Assembly (NCBI GenBank): GCA_018873245.2
Contig: JAEMBT020000003.1
Location: forward strand, 9,867,843 to 9,931,842
Direction: 5' to 3'
DNA length: 64,000 nucleotides
Origin: Archegozetes longisetosus
Taxonomy: Eukaryota; Arthropoda; Arachnida; Sarcoptiformes; Trhypochthoniidae
The first letter of the stretch is position 1. Every line of letters begins with the position of its first letter. Below the pieces are notes generated by a model. That model was given only the letters and a program-made list of their open reading frames with translations. It ran no database searches and was not told the DNA's origin. Positions 27,061 through 40,612 of this stretch are shown piece by piece. The translations under genes were made by a program, and so were the position numbers.

Positions 27061-27243
27061 TTATGTAAAACGCTTTTGAGGTTTTGGCACAAATTGCTTG
27101 ATAAGTTTTAGTTCGGCGTGAATGCCAGCTAAAAACACATTTTCGTAAATGCATTCAGAGTGGAGAACCATTAATAAGGCAGTACATTTTGCAGACAAAA
27201 TATTAATAGCTGTTAGTAATGATTTGGGATCAACTTTTTTCAT
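27061..27243 (-). CDS. ORF of 60 aa, minus strand; uncertain, perhaps a BTB fragment
   Basis: The ATG is complementary to 27241-27243, four bases after a pyrimidine-rich tract ending in AG (tttctctgcatag on the minus strand) and one codon after an in-frame TAG, so this could be the start of a coding exon. The translation is balanced and not low-complexity: VDPKSLLTAI, then LSAKC, then YENVFLAGIHAELKLI. The second part could be the ..(E)NV..L...A..L.L helix pair that ends a BTB domain, but about eight extra residues lie between the Lys-Cys and the Glu-Asn-Val. It runs divergently from the 84-aa ORF at 27600 with a 356-bp spacer. Dozens of random frames of this length are expected in the window. 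Confidence 0.15.
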   Translation of the reverse strand: MKKVDPKSLLTAINILSAKCTALLMVLHSECIYENVFLAGIHAELKLIKQFVPKPQKRFT

Positions 27244-27599
27244 ACCCTATGCAGAGAAATAAATGTAATAATTCACTTGTATCAGCATTTTATACGAGAT
27301 AACTTGTTCTCAAACAATAATTAAGCTGACAGTCAACAAGATTGCATTAGATTTAAAGAGCTAGAGATATAAATTCATTCGTTAATGGATTGCTTTTGTC
27401 AATTAATAACTCTTTACTCACATTTTTCGGAAAACTATTTAAGTTTGTGCTGAGAAAAATGCTTTTCTTCTCAAAATATCATACAAATTACTTCAAATCA
27501 TATAGAGTTTAACATTTAATTTTGTTGTTTCTGTTTCTCTTTAACCAAATCTACTTTATTTATAGCATAGTTTATAAGCTTTTGGGAAAATAGTAAATT

Positions 27600-27854
27600 A
27601 TGATCACAGAAAACGAGACATTTTTAGTTGTCTTGCTATCAAATAAATTGTCTGTAAGAGCAAACTATATGTATGAGCAAGTGTTGCACAGTTGGGTGCA
27701 GCAGGCGAAAAGCTCTAGACAGAACAATATTAATAGTCTTTATTACTGGATATTAAACCATTGCGAAGTAATTGACTGCGCCACATTCTCCGAACTTTCA
27801 ATTTCGATTAAATTTGTATTCCTATATTTTTATAGCAATGATAAACATAACTAA
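27600..27854 (+). CDS. ORF of 84 aa resembling the C-terminal half of a BACK domain; fragment
   Basis: The ATG at 27600 lies two codons after an in-frame TAA, and the frame is open to TAA at 27852. Residues 7-47 read TFLVVLLSNKLSV, then MYEQVL, WVQQ, a conserved-position Arg at 40 (SSRQ), and I..L at 44-47. These align with the family pattern L..LLSS..L.V..E..VFEAVL.WV......R...L..L of the second half of BACK; WV, the Arg and the following I/L positions keep the family spacing. Residues 57-66 (VIDCATFSEL) fall where the short post-BACK strand and helix would be. The first half of BACK, the BTB domain and any kelch repeats are not visible nearby, so this is either an orphan exon or a truncated relic. 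The tail after residue 67 is hydrophobic and probably read-through of noncoding sequence. No internal stops are present, unlike the other copies. Confidence 0.33.
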   Translation: MITENETFLVVLLSNKLSVRANYMYEQVLHSWVQQAKSSRQNNINSLYYWILNHCEVIDCATFSELSISIKFVFLYFYSNDKHN

Positions 27855-30800
27855 TATTTGTTTATCTGCACCATCAAAATACAATTGAATTTAAATTGAC
27901 AAAATTTAAGAGTTCAAACTTGTATTTGAATTTGGGTAATAAAATAGCTAGCCAGGTTTTCATGTTGTTCTTAATTGTCTTCTCTGCAATTTTGTATCTT
28001 TTAACAGATAATTTACAGTTGAGTATTTTAATAACTGAATTCCGGGTGCTTCAGGGATAATAGCCTGAGAACTCTATTTTATTTTATTAAATAATATGTT
28101 TCAATCTAATGAAGCCGATAGCAGTCCAATAGTCTTTATAAATTATACGGAAGTCAGAATAAATTAATGTGTTTTATACGTTTTATCAAAATCAATCGCG
28201 GACTACTGCTGCGAACGACCACCAATTTATAGCCTTTTCATACGAAAAAATAGAAAACACTTTTAACTCAAGAATTTTGAACTCTTTACAGTCAAATCGA
28301 GTTATAATTTTATAATTTATCTAATGAGCAAATATTTTGTTGTTTTCATTTGTTTTTCAAGCTAGCTGAGCAAATGTTTATTGTTATTAAGACAAGCTAT
28401 GAAATTTGGACACTAATTTGGTATATTTCTATTCTCTGTCAATTTGATGATTACGGGATGTTACTGTATAGGTAATACAATTTTCTCTTATTAAAGGCAT
28501 TAACACATAATATAACGAATTTTACAACATTTTTTGGCAAAGATCAACACTTTTTATTTGTGACAGAAAAGCGAATTAATAAAATAATCGTTTATGAGAG
28601 AAGCTTAGAAACAGTTTCTTGTAAGGAAGCATTTTTTCAATAGAGAAAACATTTTCACGAGTGAAAGTAAAAAATGTCAACTTGTTCAATGGATAGTTTA
28701 TTGCACTTTATCTTAAAAGTGAGAGATTAAACTTTGCTCACGCTTTTCATCGCTTTTTCAATTCGCATCAATTCAATTGACTAACCATAAGGTTAATCGC
28801 CCGGTAATTGATTTATTAATCGCTTCAAAGCATACCATTTCTGCTTAAAGTTTTTCATTAACACAAGTTTTAAAAGTTTTAATTTCGCGATCGAACTTTG
28901 AGAAAATTTCTTAACAGCTCAGTTTAACAAATCAATTGTATCTTTTTTTCTTCAGGAAACTTCAAATATTCTTTCAAATATTTTATATCTCAAACAATTG
29001 TCTCTTTTTATGTGAAAAAACTTTTTGATTAATGATAACACGAGAAGTTATGAGCAATTTATTGCTTAATGCTGGATTAGAGTTATATTTTAGAAATTGA
29101 TTACTAAGTTTAATGTCAAGGTATACACAGCTTATCTGATCATATCAAAAAAACCAAAATTCGAGTCATAAAAAACGTTTTCGTAATCGTTTGGCTCACG
29201 TATAAAGGCATAACTAAAAAAATTATTCTCAATGCTATTTAACGGATGATATTTACAAGAGGAAAGCCTATTATTTGACCTCTTGCTCGACCTTAAGATT
29301 TATTAAACAAGGAAAATTTAAGGGGAAGTTAAGTGTGAGATTTAGCTGAAGAGTTCATTGTCAATGATTTTGTTTGATTCGTGAAATATCTAAATATACA
29401 GTCGTTTCTTTTGAACCCTATGCCAGAGAGAACCTATGATTTCATTTTTATGGATTAATGATTGTGATCATGATCATTGATGTGGGGATGCGTTTGACGG
29501 AAAACTAGTAAAACATGTTTTCTTACCTTAATTTTACTTTGAAATTGTTTGAGTTTGTCTGAGTTTTTGTTGCTAAGTATCACGTGATTAGTTTGTTTCT
29601 CACCTACATTTATAGCTATTATGGCAATCCGTTATAATCTTATTAATACTATTATTTACTAAATTTTCATCTAATTGATGCTAATTGTTATTTATTAGCA
29701 TAAGATTTGAATGAAATTACCCAAACCTTGAGGAATTTACACTGAAGTAACTTAATTTACATATTATTGTTCCTATTGATGCATAAATAGTGACTTAAAA
29801 GGGTATCATTTAATCACACAATTCAATTCCTACTAAACTAAATAAATCAGTCATTTTTCATCCTATTCAGAAAAGTCTCATTCAATTCTAATCTTGAATA
29901 AGAAATCGATATTTAATTTCATTTTGATATGTGATTCTCAAAGAATTAAAGAAAGTTTACAAAACCTATCTGTCTTCTTATATTACTTGCATCTATTTAT
30001 ATATAAAATTTGCAAACTTATTCTAACCGAAGGACAATTTAGTTACTAGTGAAAAATTTTAATTATTTAATAACATCCTTAATTTGTTAGTTTCAATAGT
30101 TTGAACTTCTAATTGAAGTATAAGTTTTGTTTGGCAGAATTAAGGCTTGTTTGTGCATTGAGTTTGGTAACATGCAATTTTCTATGACCTTTTTTCTGTA
30201 CTGTGAGGGAGTGTACGCTAGATATCTTTCTTATAGCACAGATATGACACTGAATCTTAATTTATGCTAATACTTTTCAAAGTTTTCAATTTAGTTCAAT
30301 CTTACATAATTTTATTTGTTCAAAACTAATTCATTTATTCTCTATGTTGACTTTGAAATCATGTGAAAACTCATGTCAAACATCAACTCTATTATTGCGA
30401 AAGATATAAATATTTCAGTTTTTGCGTATACGTTATAAAGAGCTCGTTATATAAAACATTTGTTCAACTTTTCATACGAGAACTAAATTTGAATGACAAC
30501 AAAAAGTAAGATTTGTTTGATTTTTCCTCAAATAATTTGTATGATTTGAAAAGAATGAATGCAATGATTGAGAAAATCAAAATAATTAATGAAATAAAAC
30601 GTTGAGCGTTTGAGCAAAGTTTAGTAAAAGTAACGAACAAATAAAACAAGATGAAAGAGCGTTAAAATCTAATTCCCCTAATATGTAATCGACAAGGATT
30701 ATGCTTAGTTCTTCATCAACTTAATAACAAATACTTCAAACAAATGATTGATTTTTTTTCAATTCAATCGAAAACCAATTTGACATTTGAGTACAAGACA

Positions 30801-32673
30801 TAACTTTGACCCATAAGAAGTTCTTTTATAATTACATATCACTGAATAGATACTGAATCCAATAGTTTGAAATCTAGAACTTTTTGAAAGGATTAGTATC
30901 AGAAACACATATCCAACTCATATGACATGAATTAATGTGTCAAATAAAATGAGATTTAAGTTTGGAATTCAGTGTTGACTTAAGGAATTTTCAGACTTTC
31001 TCTCTATTTGACAAATAAAATTATGCTAACAACTATAAAATTTGAAAATAAAATTTGCTCACAGTTTGAAAAAATTAGAAACTATCAAATGAATAACATG
31101 TCTGGAGATATTTTTCCAAAGTTTGCGATTAAGCTGATAACTATTCGCCTTAAAGAGCTTATGGTTTCGTATTCTTTATAACCTCTAATACTCTTATCGA
31201 GAATACTAATGACCTAATTATATACTGTGTTAAAGAAAATAAATGAAATAAAACGATAAAAGAAAACGATAAAAAACTTAATTTAGAAAAAATTACCACA
31301 ACTATAAAAGAAAAATATTTAATCAGTAAAAACTTTATCAAAGTTAAATAACCCATAAGTCTATGATCAGTAGCTCTGTGTTGAGAATTGCTTTGTCTCG
31401 AGAACTTTATTGTTTTGTTCTTCAAAACATAATAACATTTGAATTGACTGAAAGACGCGGAACATTATTATTATATTTAATGGAAAAATGTGTCATTTAT
31501 TGTTATTGGCATCAATTTTTCAGAATATGATAGACTTTGAGAGAAAAGCGAATTTTGCAATTTGCATTTTTTCTCTTAGTATATCGTTTTGAGACCATTC
31601 TATCAATTTTCGCCTCTATTTCTTGTGTTATTAATGCCATAAACTTCGAGGAAGTAGTTTTGAAAGCTTGACCCCAATAATTGATTCCCCATTATTAAAC
31701 TTATTGTGTTTTTTGATGATAGCAATAAATCTCAATAAGAAAGTGTTAGTTTAGTGCCGAGAGATATTCAACTCTTGATGATATATCTAAACTTTTCTAA
31801 ACTATTTATTGACATGAATGAAATCGATGCCAAACTTATTTGAAAATATGCATATATAAAGATTGATTTCAGTTTGAATAGCATTTCAATAGCAAAATCT
31901 CTATAAAACATTATTAATAGATATGAAAAATTTGACATAATGGACAGAAAGTTTATTTGGACCCTATGAACTTAGGTACTGAAGTGTCGAGCCATCAAAA
32001 AAGAAGTTTCTATAAATCTAATGCCGAAATTGAGAAGTGATAATCTTAATTTTGTGAAATGTTATCGTGTCATTATGACTTCTCGCTATAGTGTCCCATT
32101 TAAAGTGCAAGCTAATAGTTAACTAGAATGCAGTTCAGTATTAAAAAGTCGAGACATAAAAAATTGAATGAAAGAAGAAAGATTGGTTCCATAACAGATT
32201 CTACAATAGATTTACTTCTGGCTATGCTTTTACTTTTAATTCTTATTGTATAATTTACACATTTTTTTCTACATAAATAAATTAGTGGTTTTATAGTCTT
32301 TCAAGTGTTGTATTTGAGTGGCAAAAAATTGATGACACGATAAAATATTGCTGAAAATTAGGTTAATTATTGCATTCAATAATTTGTCAGTTGAAACAGT
32401 ATTTGTATTGTTTCAACTCAACTCAAAGTGTTTGATAGTTTAATGAACATAAGTCTGTCGATCATTACTTATTGAAAGATAAGACTATAAGAACATTAAC
32501 TCCTTATAATCTAATTAAAAGTATTTAATCATATTGTTACATTTTCAATATTAATTCATTTTTGCTCAAATAAATATAAAATCAGATTAGATTTAACTTA
32601 ATTAATTACAATTGGTTTCATGTAAATTGATAGTGAAATTTTTAAATAAATTCATTATGAATAAAACCTACGG

Positions 32674-32693
32674 AACTCCTTATAAGAGGAGTT
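32674..32693. repeat. Short strong hairpin
   Basis: aactcct and aggagtt are perfect 7-bp inverted arms around a 6-nt loop. No gene ends nearby that it could terminate. Confidence 0.7.
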
Positions 32694-35600
32694 TAATTCA
32701 TTTATTATAACAACACTATAAATTTTACTCTGAATTTATTGCCAAAATTTTCAGCCCAGAGTATTATTTTCAATGAAATATTCATTCCCTTATTCACTGC
32801 TAGATTTTGGGTGGTTTTCAACAGTTAAATAAAATGTGTGGAAAGAGTGAAAAGTTTGATTATTTGATGCCTCGCTTCTGATTAATAAAGATTAGATCTA
32901 AATAATTTGTTATACTTATCGTTCGAACTTTTCTTATACCATCATATCTTCTTAATTATCACATAATATTAATTTCCATTGGAATCCTTCGACTATTGAG
33001 GAAGTAATTCACATCTTAGACTGAGTTATAATTAATTATATGCGTTTATAACTTCTACTGTGATGCGTGAAAAAAATTGTCTGAGGAACATGTTTAGAAA
33101 AATTTTGAGGAGTTAGGTTAAAACTGAAAGTTTTTCGCATTTTGCAGCGATAAATCATTCATAAGCTGTTTCCTCTACATCTTGATTGATAATTGCAAGT
33201 TTTATTCTTCAAATATCGCATGAGTTTATTAAAATCTAAATCATAACTCATTTTAACAAAATTATCAAACCATTCAAAAGTGATTCATTTCCAAAGATCT
33301 TTGCGCTGATGTCTTCTCTTACTCCAAACCATTGATATATCATTTTTTCACTAATTTTTCAAGTTTTATTAATAGTTAAATTCACCTTTGGTGGTAATAT
33401 TTGATGCCTCTCTTATCAGTCTATTAACTTTTGCAAGACACTTTTTTTATTTATTCAAAATTATGAATTTTATGAATTTATATCGAGAAAAATCTTTATC
33501 AAAAGCTATACTGAAAAGAGAAAAAAATTATAAATAATTTCAAAGATAAGTTCTTATTGAAGAAGCAAAAATAAGATTAAAATTTGTTCATATATTATGC
33601 AACTATTGATATTTTAGTGCACTTTTTAAGCCTGAGACTTAGGCCATTTAATCCACTATATCAGTGCTTATTATCAATTTATATGCAAACCTGAATGCCT
33701 GCAAGAATTAGTTTTTTGGTTATCAAAAATAAAGTTTGTCTAATCAAATTGAACAGAAAAACAAAAGACACAAAGAATGCTATAATTGCATGAATATATT
33801 CCTAGTACAGCATAAGTCGGCATCAATAACAAGGTTTAGATTGAGTCTGCCTCTAAAATTTCTTCTCATCTTATCAATTGTAATGATAGAGAAGAAACCA
33901 TTGGTCTCTACTCTTATAACCAATTTATGTAACATCTTATCAGCAAAAAAGTTTTAAGACATTTTTTCTCGACTCAATTGACATAACGTTGATTGTATTG
34001 GACATGTTTTTGGCGATAACTCCCAAAACTCCCCAAAGAAGCCTAATCTTTGAGACAAATATTTTTGGTCTTATGAACCGAATGCTACATCAAATTGTGC
34101 TTAGTTTGAAAATTGTGATAGTGATGAAAAAATGTCTTCTCCTTCTTACTTATGATAAAGAGACCCACCGCTGAATTTAAATTCATACAAATTTAGGCTT
34201 TGGGCAAATAGTGTATGAATAGTAAGAAAGATTTAACAAACTGTAAAACAAACTTTAAATTTTATTTACGATATTATTCACGTGAAGGTTGCTGCAAAAT
34301 CGATAGAATCAGTGTATTTGCAAACAAATATAAAATTCAAATCATAATCAGTATTACTCTAAAAAACAGGTCACAGATCGAAAGCTTAAGAAATGCTTTC
34401 TTATAGTATATTATCATCAAAATATTGCTGAATATGTTTTATGTACACTTATTGCGCAAAACAATCAAAAAATTATCGGAATTTATAAACAAATATTTGA
34501 AAGAAACTGAAATCCAGACATAATCCCAAAACCTAATAAAATAATATTATGCAAAATAATAGCTTTTTTATACATTCAAATCATAAGCTTTCTTGCGATG
34601 CATTCATTCATATAACAAGTTTGGATCAGTCGAGTAAAAAGAAGTACTTTGTGTCAATTTAGATGAAGAACAAAACCATGAAATGTCTTCTACGAGCCAA
34701 TTATTCAAAAGTTTTATGTCTTGAAAATCCTTCTATGAAAAAGAGTTGTTCAAATGTAATTTAAATTAGTTTTAGAAATATTTCAATGAACTTATTTATA
34801 TGGGTTTGATTGGTTAAAGGTCATGATTTGGTTAAATCGATTTGAAAAATTGATTGAAACTGAATGATTATTACAATAGTCTAATTGATCAAGCTTGAGA
34901 GTGAGCCATGAAAATGCAATTTCAATTCTCTAAATCGACTGATAGTGATTTTTTCACATAACAAATGTTCAACCCATTAAAGCAGTATCAATAAAATATT
35001 GTTGGAAACAAAAATGAAAAGTTATCTCATTATTTTCGAGACAAAACTAATTTAAATTTGCAACAATTAAGGTTACAACAAGCGAACAAAACTTCAATTT
35101 GTTTGAAAAGAAACAAAACTTTTATTAGACACGATTTTTTTACCTTTAAAGTTATGCATTAGTTTTGAAATTGTTCGAGAAAACAATAATACTTTTTTCT
35201 ATAAGAACCTAAAATATGTTCTGACAGTCAAAACAAATCTAAAAGTGTTAACAGCTTTGAAATGAGTTTTCTTAGAAAAGCAGTTTTTCTATGAAAATGC
35301 TGTCATTCATAGTACTAGTAAAAAGTGTTAAAATTGAATTGCAATTTGTTGACACTTCAAACCTGATGACTGATTGTTATGAATAAAGTTTGTTGAAAAC
35401 ATTTAACTTGTTTGTCTATATTTTAAAGACTCATACCCTTGACTTAATAACATTATTAGAAAAGCTATTCTTTAAAGAAAAATGCATTCTTTGCAAATAC
35501 CGTAATAATAATGTGGGCGAAGATCGACGGAGAGCGTTTAGCAGGTTTTTCTATTGATAAAATGGTTTAGTACAGTGTGTTTAAAAGACAAGTAGCAAAA

Positions 35601-36750
35601 CAATGTTAAACAATAATAACTGTAATTGTTGTATAAGAGAATACTATGAATTGGCCTCAATTATAACTTTTAATAGTGGAATATGTCGGTGAAATAGTAC
35701 AGAAAACTTATTCAACTGGGACTCTATGATCAGGGCTTTCTAATAAATACATATATAATAGACTTTAATTTTTCCCATTGCTTAATACCATCTCGAATTG
35801 AAGGGTTGGTCAGGGCTGCAATTAGTTTCGCCTTCACTTCGATATATAACGATTATTTGATGCTAATTTTCGATCCATTCTTTTTGATTTTGTTGAGAAA
35901 AGTGTTTTCTTTAGCAACTTATTCCCGTTGCTAACTCTATGGGAGAACAACCTTTAGCTTTGGCATTCATTCAATAAACACGTTCAACTTTTCGTACATT
36001 CTCCCACAGACTAATTTGATTATCCACAATACATTAAATTTAGGTTAATTATGATAGACTATAGGGAGAAGAGAAAATATAAGCATTAGTGGTTAGCATT
36101 TACTTACAAAATAACATATATTTATTTAATAACTAAGTTATGCTAATATTAACTCTTATTTGGATTATGAAAGGATCGGTTTGGTTTAGCTGATAGTATG
36201 ATACCATGAATCGACTGTATTTGAACCTTATGTTTCCTAAATTGTTATTTTAAGGTGAATTTTTCCTTATAAGGTTAACGATACCCATAGCTAACTATTA
36301 TTCTTAAACAGTATTGAAGCGAGTTTTCTGTCAACTGTTTTTCAAATGTTTTTCTTTTATGAAAACGTTTTTATGCATTAAGTATTTAACAAAAAAGGTT
36401 TTGTTCAGTTAATGGTTGTTGACCTTGAAAGACAATATCTTTCTGGCAATTGATCAACACCTCTATAATAATGACATGTGATCGTTCTTCAAATTATTTG
36501 TTATGCTTTTCATCGATTATTTATCTCTTATTGTTTATTTTGTTTTTACCCAATAAGCTATTGATAAGATCCATAATAAGGAAAAACGAAACATTTTTCA
36601 TTCGCACAAAACGAGTTGCTATTTCCTAAACCTTAAACACTGAGTCAGGTCTGTCTTTTCTCACTAAAGACCCACTTCAGAGAGAACAACATTTTCTAAT
36701 ACAATAACAAATACAAAATAGTTTGCAATACTCTCACTAAAAACTTAATA

Positions 36751-36780
36751 TAACATAATATAACATAATGTAGCATAATA
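36751..36780. repeat. Decamer tandem repeat, 3 units
   Basis: taacataata, taacataatg, tagcataata, followed by a more degenerate unit to 36790. Confidence 0.85.
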
Positions 36781-38672
36781 AAACATATTAAAACTTATTG
36801 AAAAGTTCATATTTGTTGAACAAAACTTTCAGTATATCTATTGTTCGTCAAATAGGAAATGAAAACTTTTATTTAATATTCAAATAAGTTTAGGAGAAAT
36901 ATATTCTGAAAATTTCTACAATGTATTAGTTAGCAGTCTATTGAAAACTGTTATCATTCTCACAGCAGGTGATTTCTCTGAAGCTGTGGACGCAATAGCA
37001 TATTGGTTATCATGATCTAGAAGGAATGTATTTAACTTATATACCATTAGATGATTTTTGCTTATTTAACGCTTGAGTGAAATGGCACAAACACTACAAT
37101 TTTGTGCAGATCTGTTTGGGAAATGAAGCACTTTCAGCTGTATTGCGGTTTCTATAATAACACCACTTATATACTCAAAACTACTTTAACACTCTTCTTG
37201 TTTGCTTTACTAAAAAGTTTTAACTTGAAATTTGTTAACCTAACGCCTTATACTATTTGTCGATTAATTTTTGTAAAAGCCATCAAATTATTTTCCATAA
37301 AAACTAAATTCAAACTAAGCTGATAATCACTTAAACGTTGTGAAAATTCGATATTAATTTTAAAGACTAGTTTCTATAGAAGTTAGTCTTATGTGAAAGT
37401 TTGAAACAGTCTGGAATTTGCTTCTAAAACTATAATTAAAAGAGCAATCTATCTAAGCTTTTTTCACACTTGAGCTAATAATATGAGCGATTAGTGAGTT
37501 TGGCTGTTGGCTCTTATGAATACGAAATGTATTAAATTACATGTAAGTTAATAGACAAATAGTCACTCATGAAGCAGTGGGCTTTTAAACCTTAGTATTT
37601 GTTGATAAGTCAAGCTTAACAACTAGTGTTCACACCGAAAAATGGTAAAACGACATTTTTGCGGTCACATTATTTTTCACTTGTTAGCCATCGACTAGTT
37701 TTGTTGCTTAAAACACTCTCATAGCAAACATACAAAACTGTAGTTCAACCTAACTTATTGGCAAACAAGTTCATGGTCAATCTTCAATCTTCTATGATAA
37801 CTTCAATTTGGTTGATGTCATCTTTTATATATTGTCAGATTCGTTGACTAGTTTTCTAGTTTTCAAACTTGTATTTTCGGTCTTAAGCGATAGAGCTATA
37901 AAAGCGTGACAAACAATAATCGTTGCCAAAAACGTTGGGCTTTTCTGTTGACCAGAAAAAAGTGTCAATGCAATTATGATACTGTTTTCTGATGCCTCAA
38001 ATTTATTTCTCCCTATTTTTAGGCTTTTTCAAACCGATTCTTCATTTGAGGCTAAACATAAAATAGTAGTTTTGTTTTATTTCCTAATACGCCCAAACTC
38101 TACGCTCGAGAATCGTTCACTCTTTTTAAGGTTCAATCGATACTACCGATTAAATTAGTTTTGATCAGTCATAGAAACTCCAAGTATTTCAACTATTTCT
38201 GATTAATCATTACTTTGCTTTCATCCCATTATAGAAAGTATGCGAAGAAAAATACTCTTTTAATGAGTTATCAGAAGAGAAAATTTCTGCTTATGCCTCA
38301 TATCAATTATGCATTTATTAAGAAATGATCAAAATTTGATACAGAGTCTGGTGTAGCAAATACTTATAGTTAAATATTTACTGCTAGTATAGTGAATAGA
38401 CTTGTATCGCAAACAAATAGCTCAAACACTACTAATATTTAATATGATTCTGAGCAAAAAATACTGCAAATAATGCACGAACAAACACATTGAAAATATA
38501 GTTTACTTGAGAAAATGCTCGCAATATGAGGTGTTATGCTCTACTCCATAACATTATGGCAATCGTATAATCGATGAGCAAAATAGCATCCATTCAATCG
38601 TCAAACATATAGGACATAAATCATTTCAGTGACAGAAACATCCAATTTATGTTTGGGAGAGTTATATGTGAG

Positions 38673-38697
38673 GAGAGAGAGAGAGAGAGAGAGAGAG
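38673..38697. repeat. (GA)n microsatellite, about 12 units
   Basis: Uninterrupted GA repeat in an otherwise AT-rich stretch. Confidence 0.95.
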
Positions 38698-40582
38698 CTT
38701 TTTAAGTTAGTACATAAAAAATAATTCCTGTCTAAGGAAAAAATTGTTGAGCATTTGTAATGCATTTTCCCTACACTCATAAAAAGTATTATTATCCCTA
38801 CGATAAAAAGTGTTGAGCAGCAAATTTATGATTGAGTTACTACAGAGTGAAGGATAGCATAAAAGATGAAACTTTGAATAACTGCACTGTTCCTTGATTT
38901 TTTGTCCATTACAACAATCGAACTTTGATGAAAATAGTATTTAATCAATTTGAGCTAATATTCAAAACCAAAGCCATTTTTATTTCTTCTTTCTATTAAT
39001 TTAATTCATTCAATACACCGATCGATCATTTGAGTGAAGTTCAGTCAAGGAAGAGAAATAATTTGAACCAATAATTTAATGCAAATTTAGTGTATCTCTA
39101 AAGATGAGGCATAAGTTTGCTCTTAAGTATAGTTAGACTGTATTAGTTCTCAATGCGTTTAGCCATAAAGTAGAGCACTTTTTTGGGAGACCTTAGCTTT
39201 TGATAAATGAGAAGATGCACTCAATCTGATTAGTGTTTAAGTACTAGTTTGCTGTTAGCTTTTTACTATAAGTCCAGTTATTAGTCTCTAATGTCAGCCA
39301 AAAAGGGTTCGAATTATAATGTGATTATCGCCTCATCCATGACATGACCATCCTTTAAGACAACAAACACTTTCATAAATAATTTAATATTAGATAAATC
39401 TGAAAATAATAACATAGATAGCTTTCTTAGCTTTATTTGTCTCCTATTCATCAGTAATTATTAGGTTATGAATAAATCTTTTCTTATCCTTCCCTTACTT
39501 AAGGTTAGGCCTCAATACTAAACATTTTGCTCAAATCTTTTTCTTCTTTCCTATCTAGTTCTTATCGATTTTCCTTAAAGTCTGATTTAATACTTTAAAC
39601 ATTTGGCCTTTCTTTTCAAAAATTTGTATTTTAGTTATTTTTTTCAATAGATTGTCTGATCTATTCTTTCATATTGAATAGCACTACAATAGAGTTAAGA
39701 TTTTAAAATATTATTTTTATATTTGATTCTTTATTTTTCAGTGCTTGTGTCTACTAAAGAAAAAATATTCCCTACTTTTTATGCACTTTATGATCTATTG
39801 ATGTATTTCTAGCAATAACTCAAATGGAAAAAAAAAGTTAAGAGAATTTCGGTTCCGTGAATACTGAGTTGAGTTACCAGTAGTTCATCTAAGAATTGAT
39901 GCATTGCTTTGACTTTTCTCTACTTATACTAAAATCTATTGCTTAAGACGAGCAAAGGAGAGGCTGTGCCCTGAGCTACAAATATTCAGACACACCAAAA
40001 GACAAATACAAGTAATAATAAATTAAATATTCAAATAAGAAATCATGTTTGCCATTCATTTTTGTCATGCAATTTGCGAACTGACTGCTTTTTCACGTAA
40101 GACTTCTATATAAGATTATAATTAAGTTAAACGAATACTCAATAAAACGTTTTTATCATTTTTCTGTTTTGTCAAATTGTTTCCTCGAGTTTTTCTACTT
40201 TGACTTATGTTTCCTCTAGAAATGAGCAAAAAGTTTGATAAATGTTTGAATTTGATTTGGGAAAAGTAATAAAGTTTCATTTTTTTCAACTCACAAACCC
40301 AACGAATATATATTTGAAACAATGTTAGGCCAATATTTTATGCTATCGTACACTTAGCTTCTAGTATGACATTAAAACAAGTAATACGACGACTAAGAGA
40401 TAAATTATAAGACCAACTAATTTATTGGCGCAATAAACAAGCATTGCATTCAATTTCTTAATAGATGTGGTTTACCAAATCTCAATTTTATGCTTATTAA
40501 GGAATAAGTTTTTTATTTTCAGTTCACACATATAGTTAAGAAATATTTTATTCGTTTTAAATAATAATTCACTGAAAAATTC

Positions 40583-40612
40583 AGTTGAAAAAAGTTGAAA
40601 AAAGTTGAAAAA
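40583..40612. repeat. Decamer tandem repeat, 3 perfect units
   Basis: agttgaaaaa repeated three times without a mismatch. Confidence 0.9.

Noticed and set aside
33736-34406. Three successive plus-strand frames that might be one broken gene
   Set aside because: Only the first two and last are short TTG/ATG frames with biased composition; no shared motif or family pattern was found.
39305-39320. gggttcgaatta, resembling a tRNA T-loop
   Set aside because: No cloverleaf is possible with the flanking sequence.
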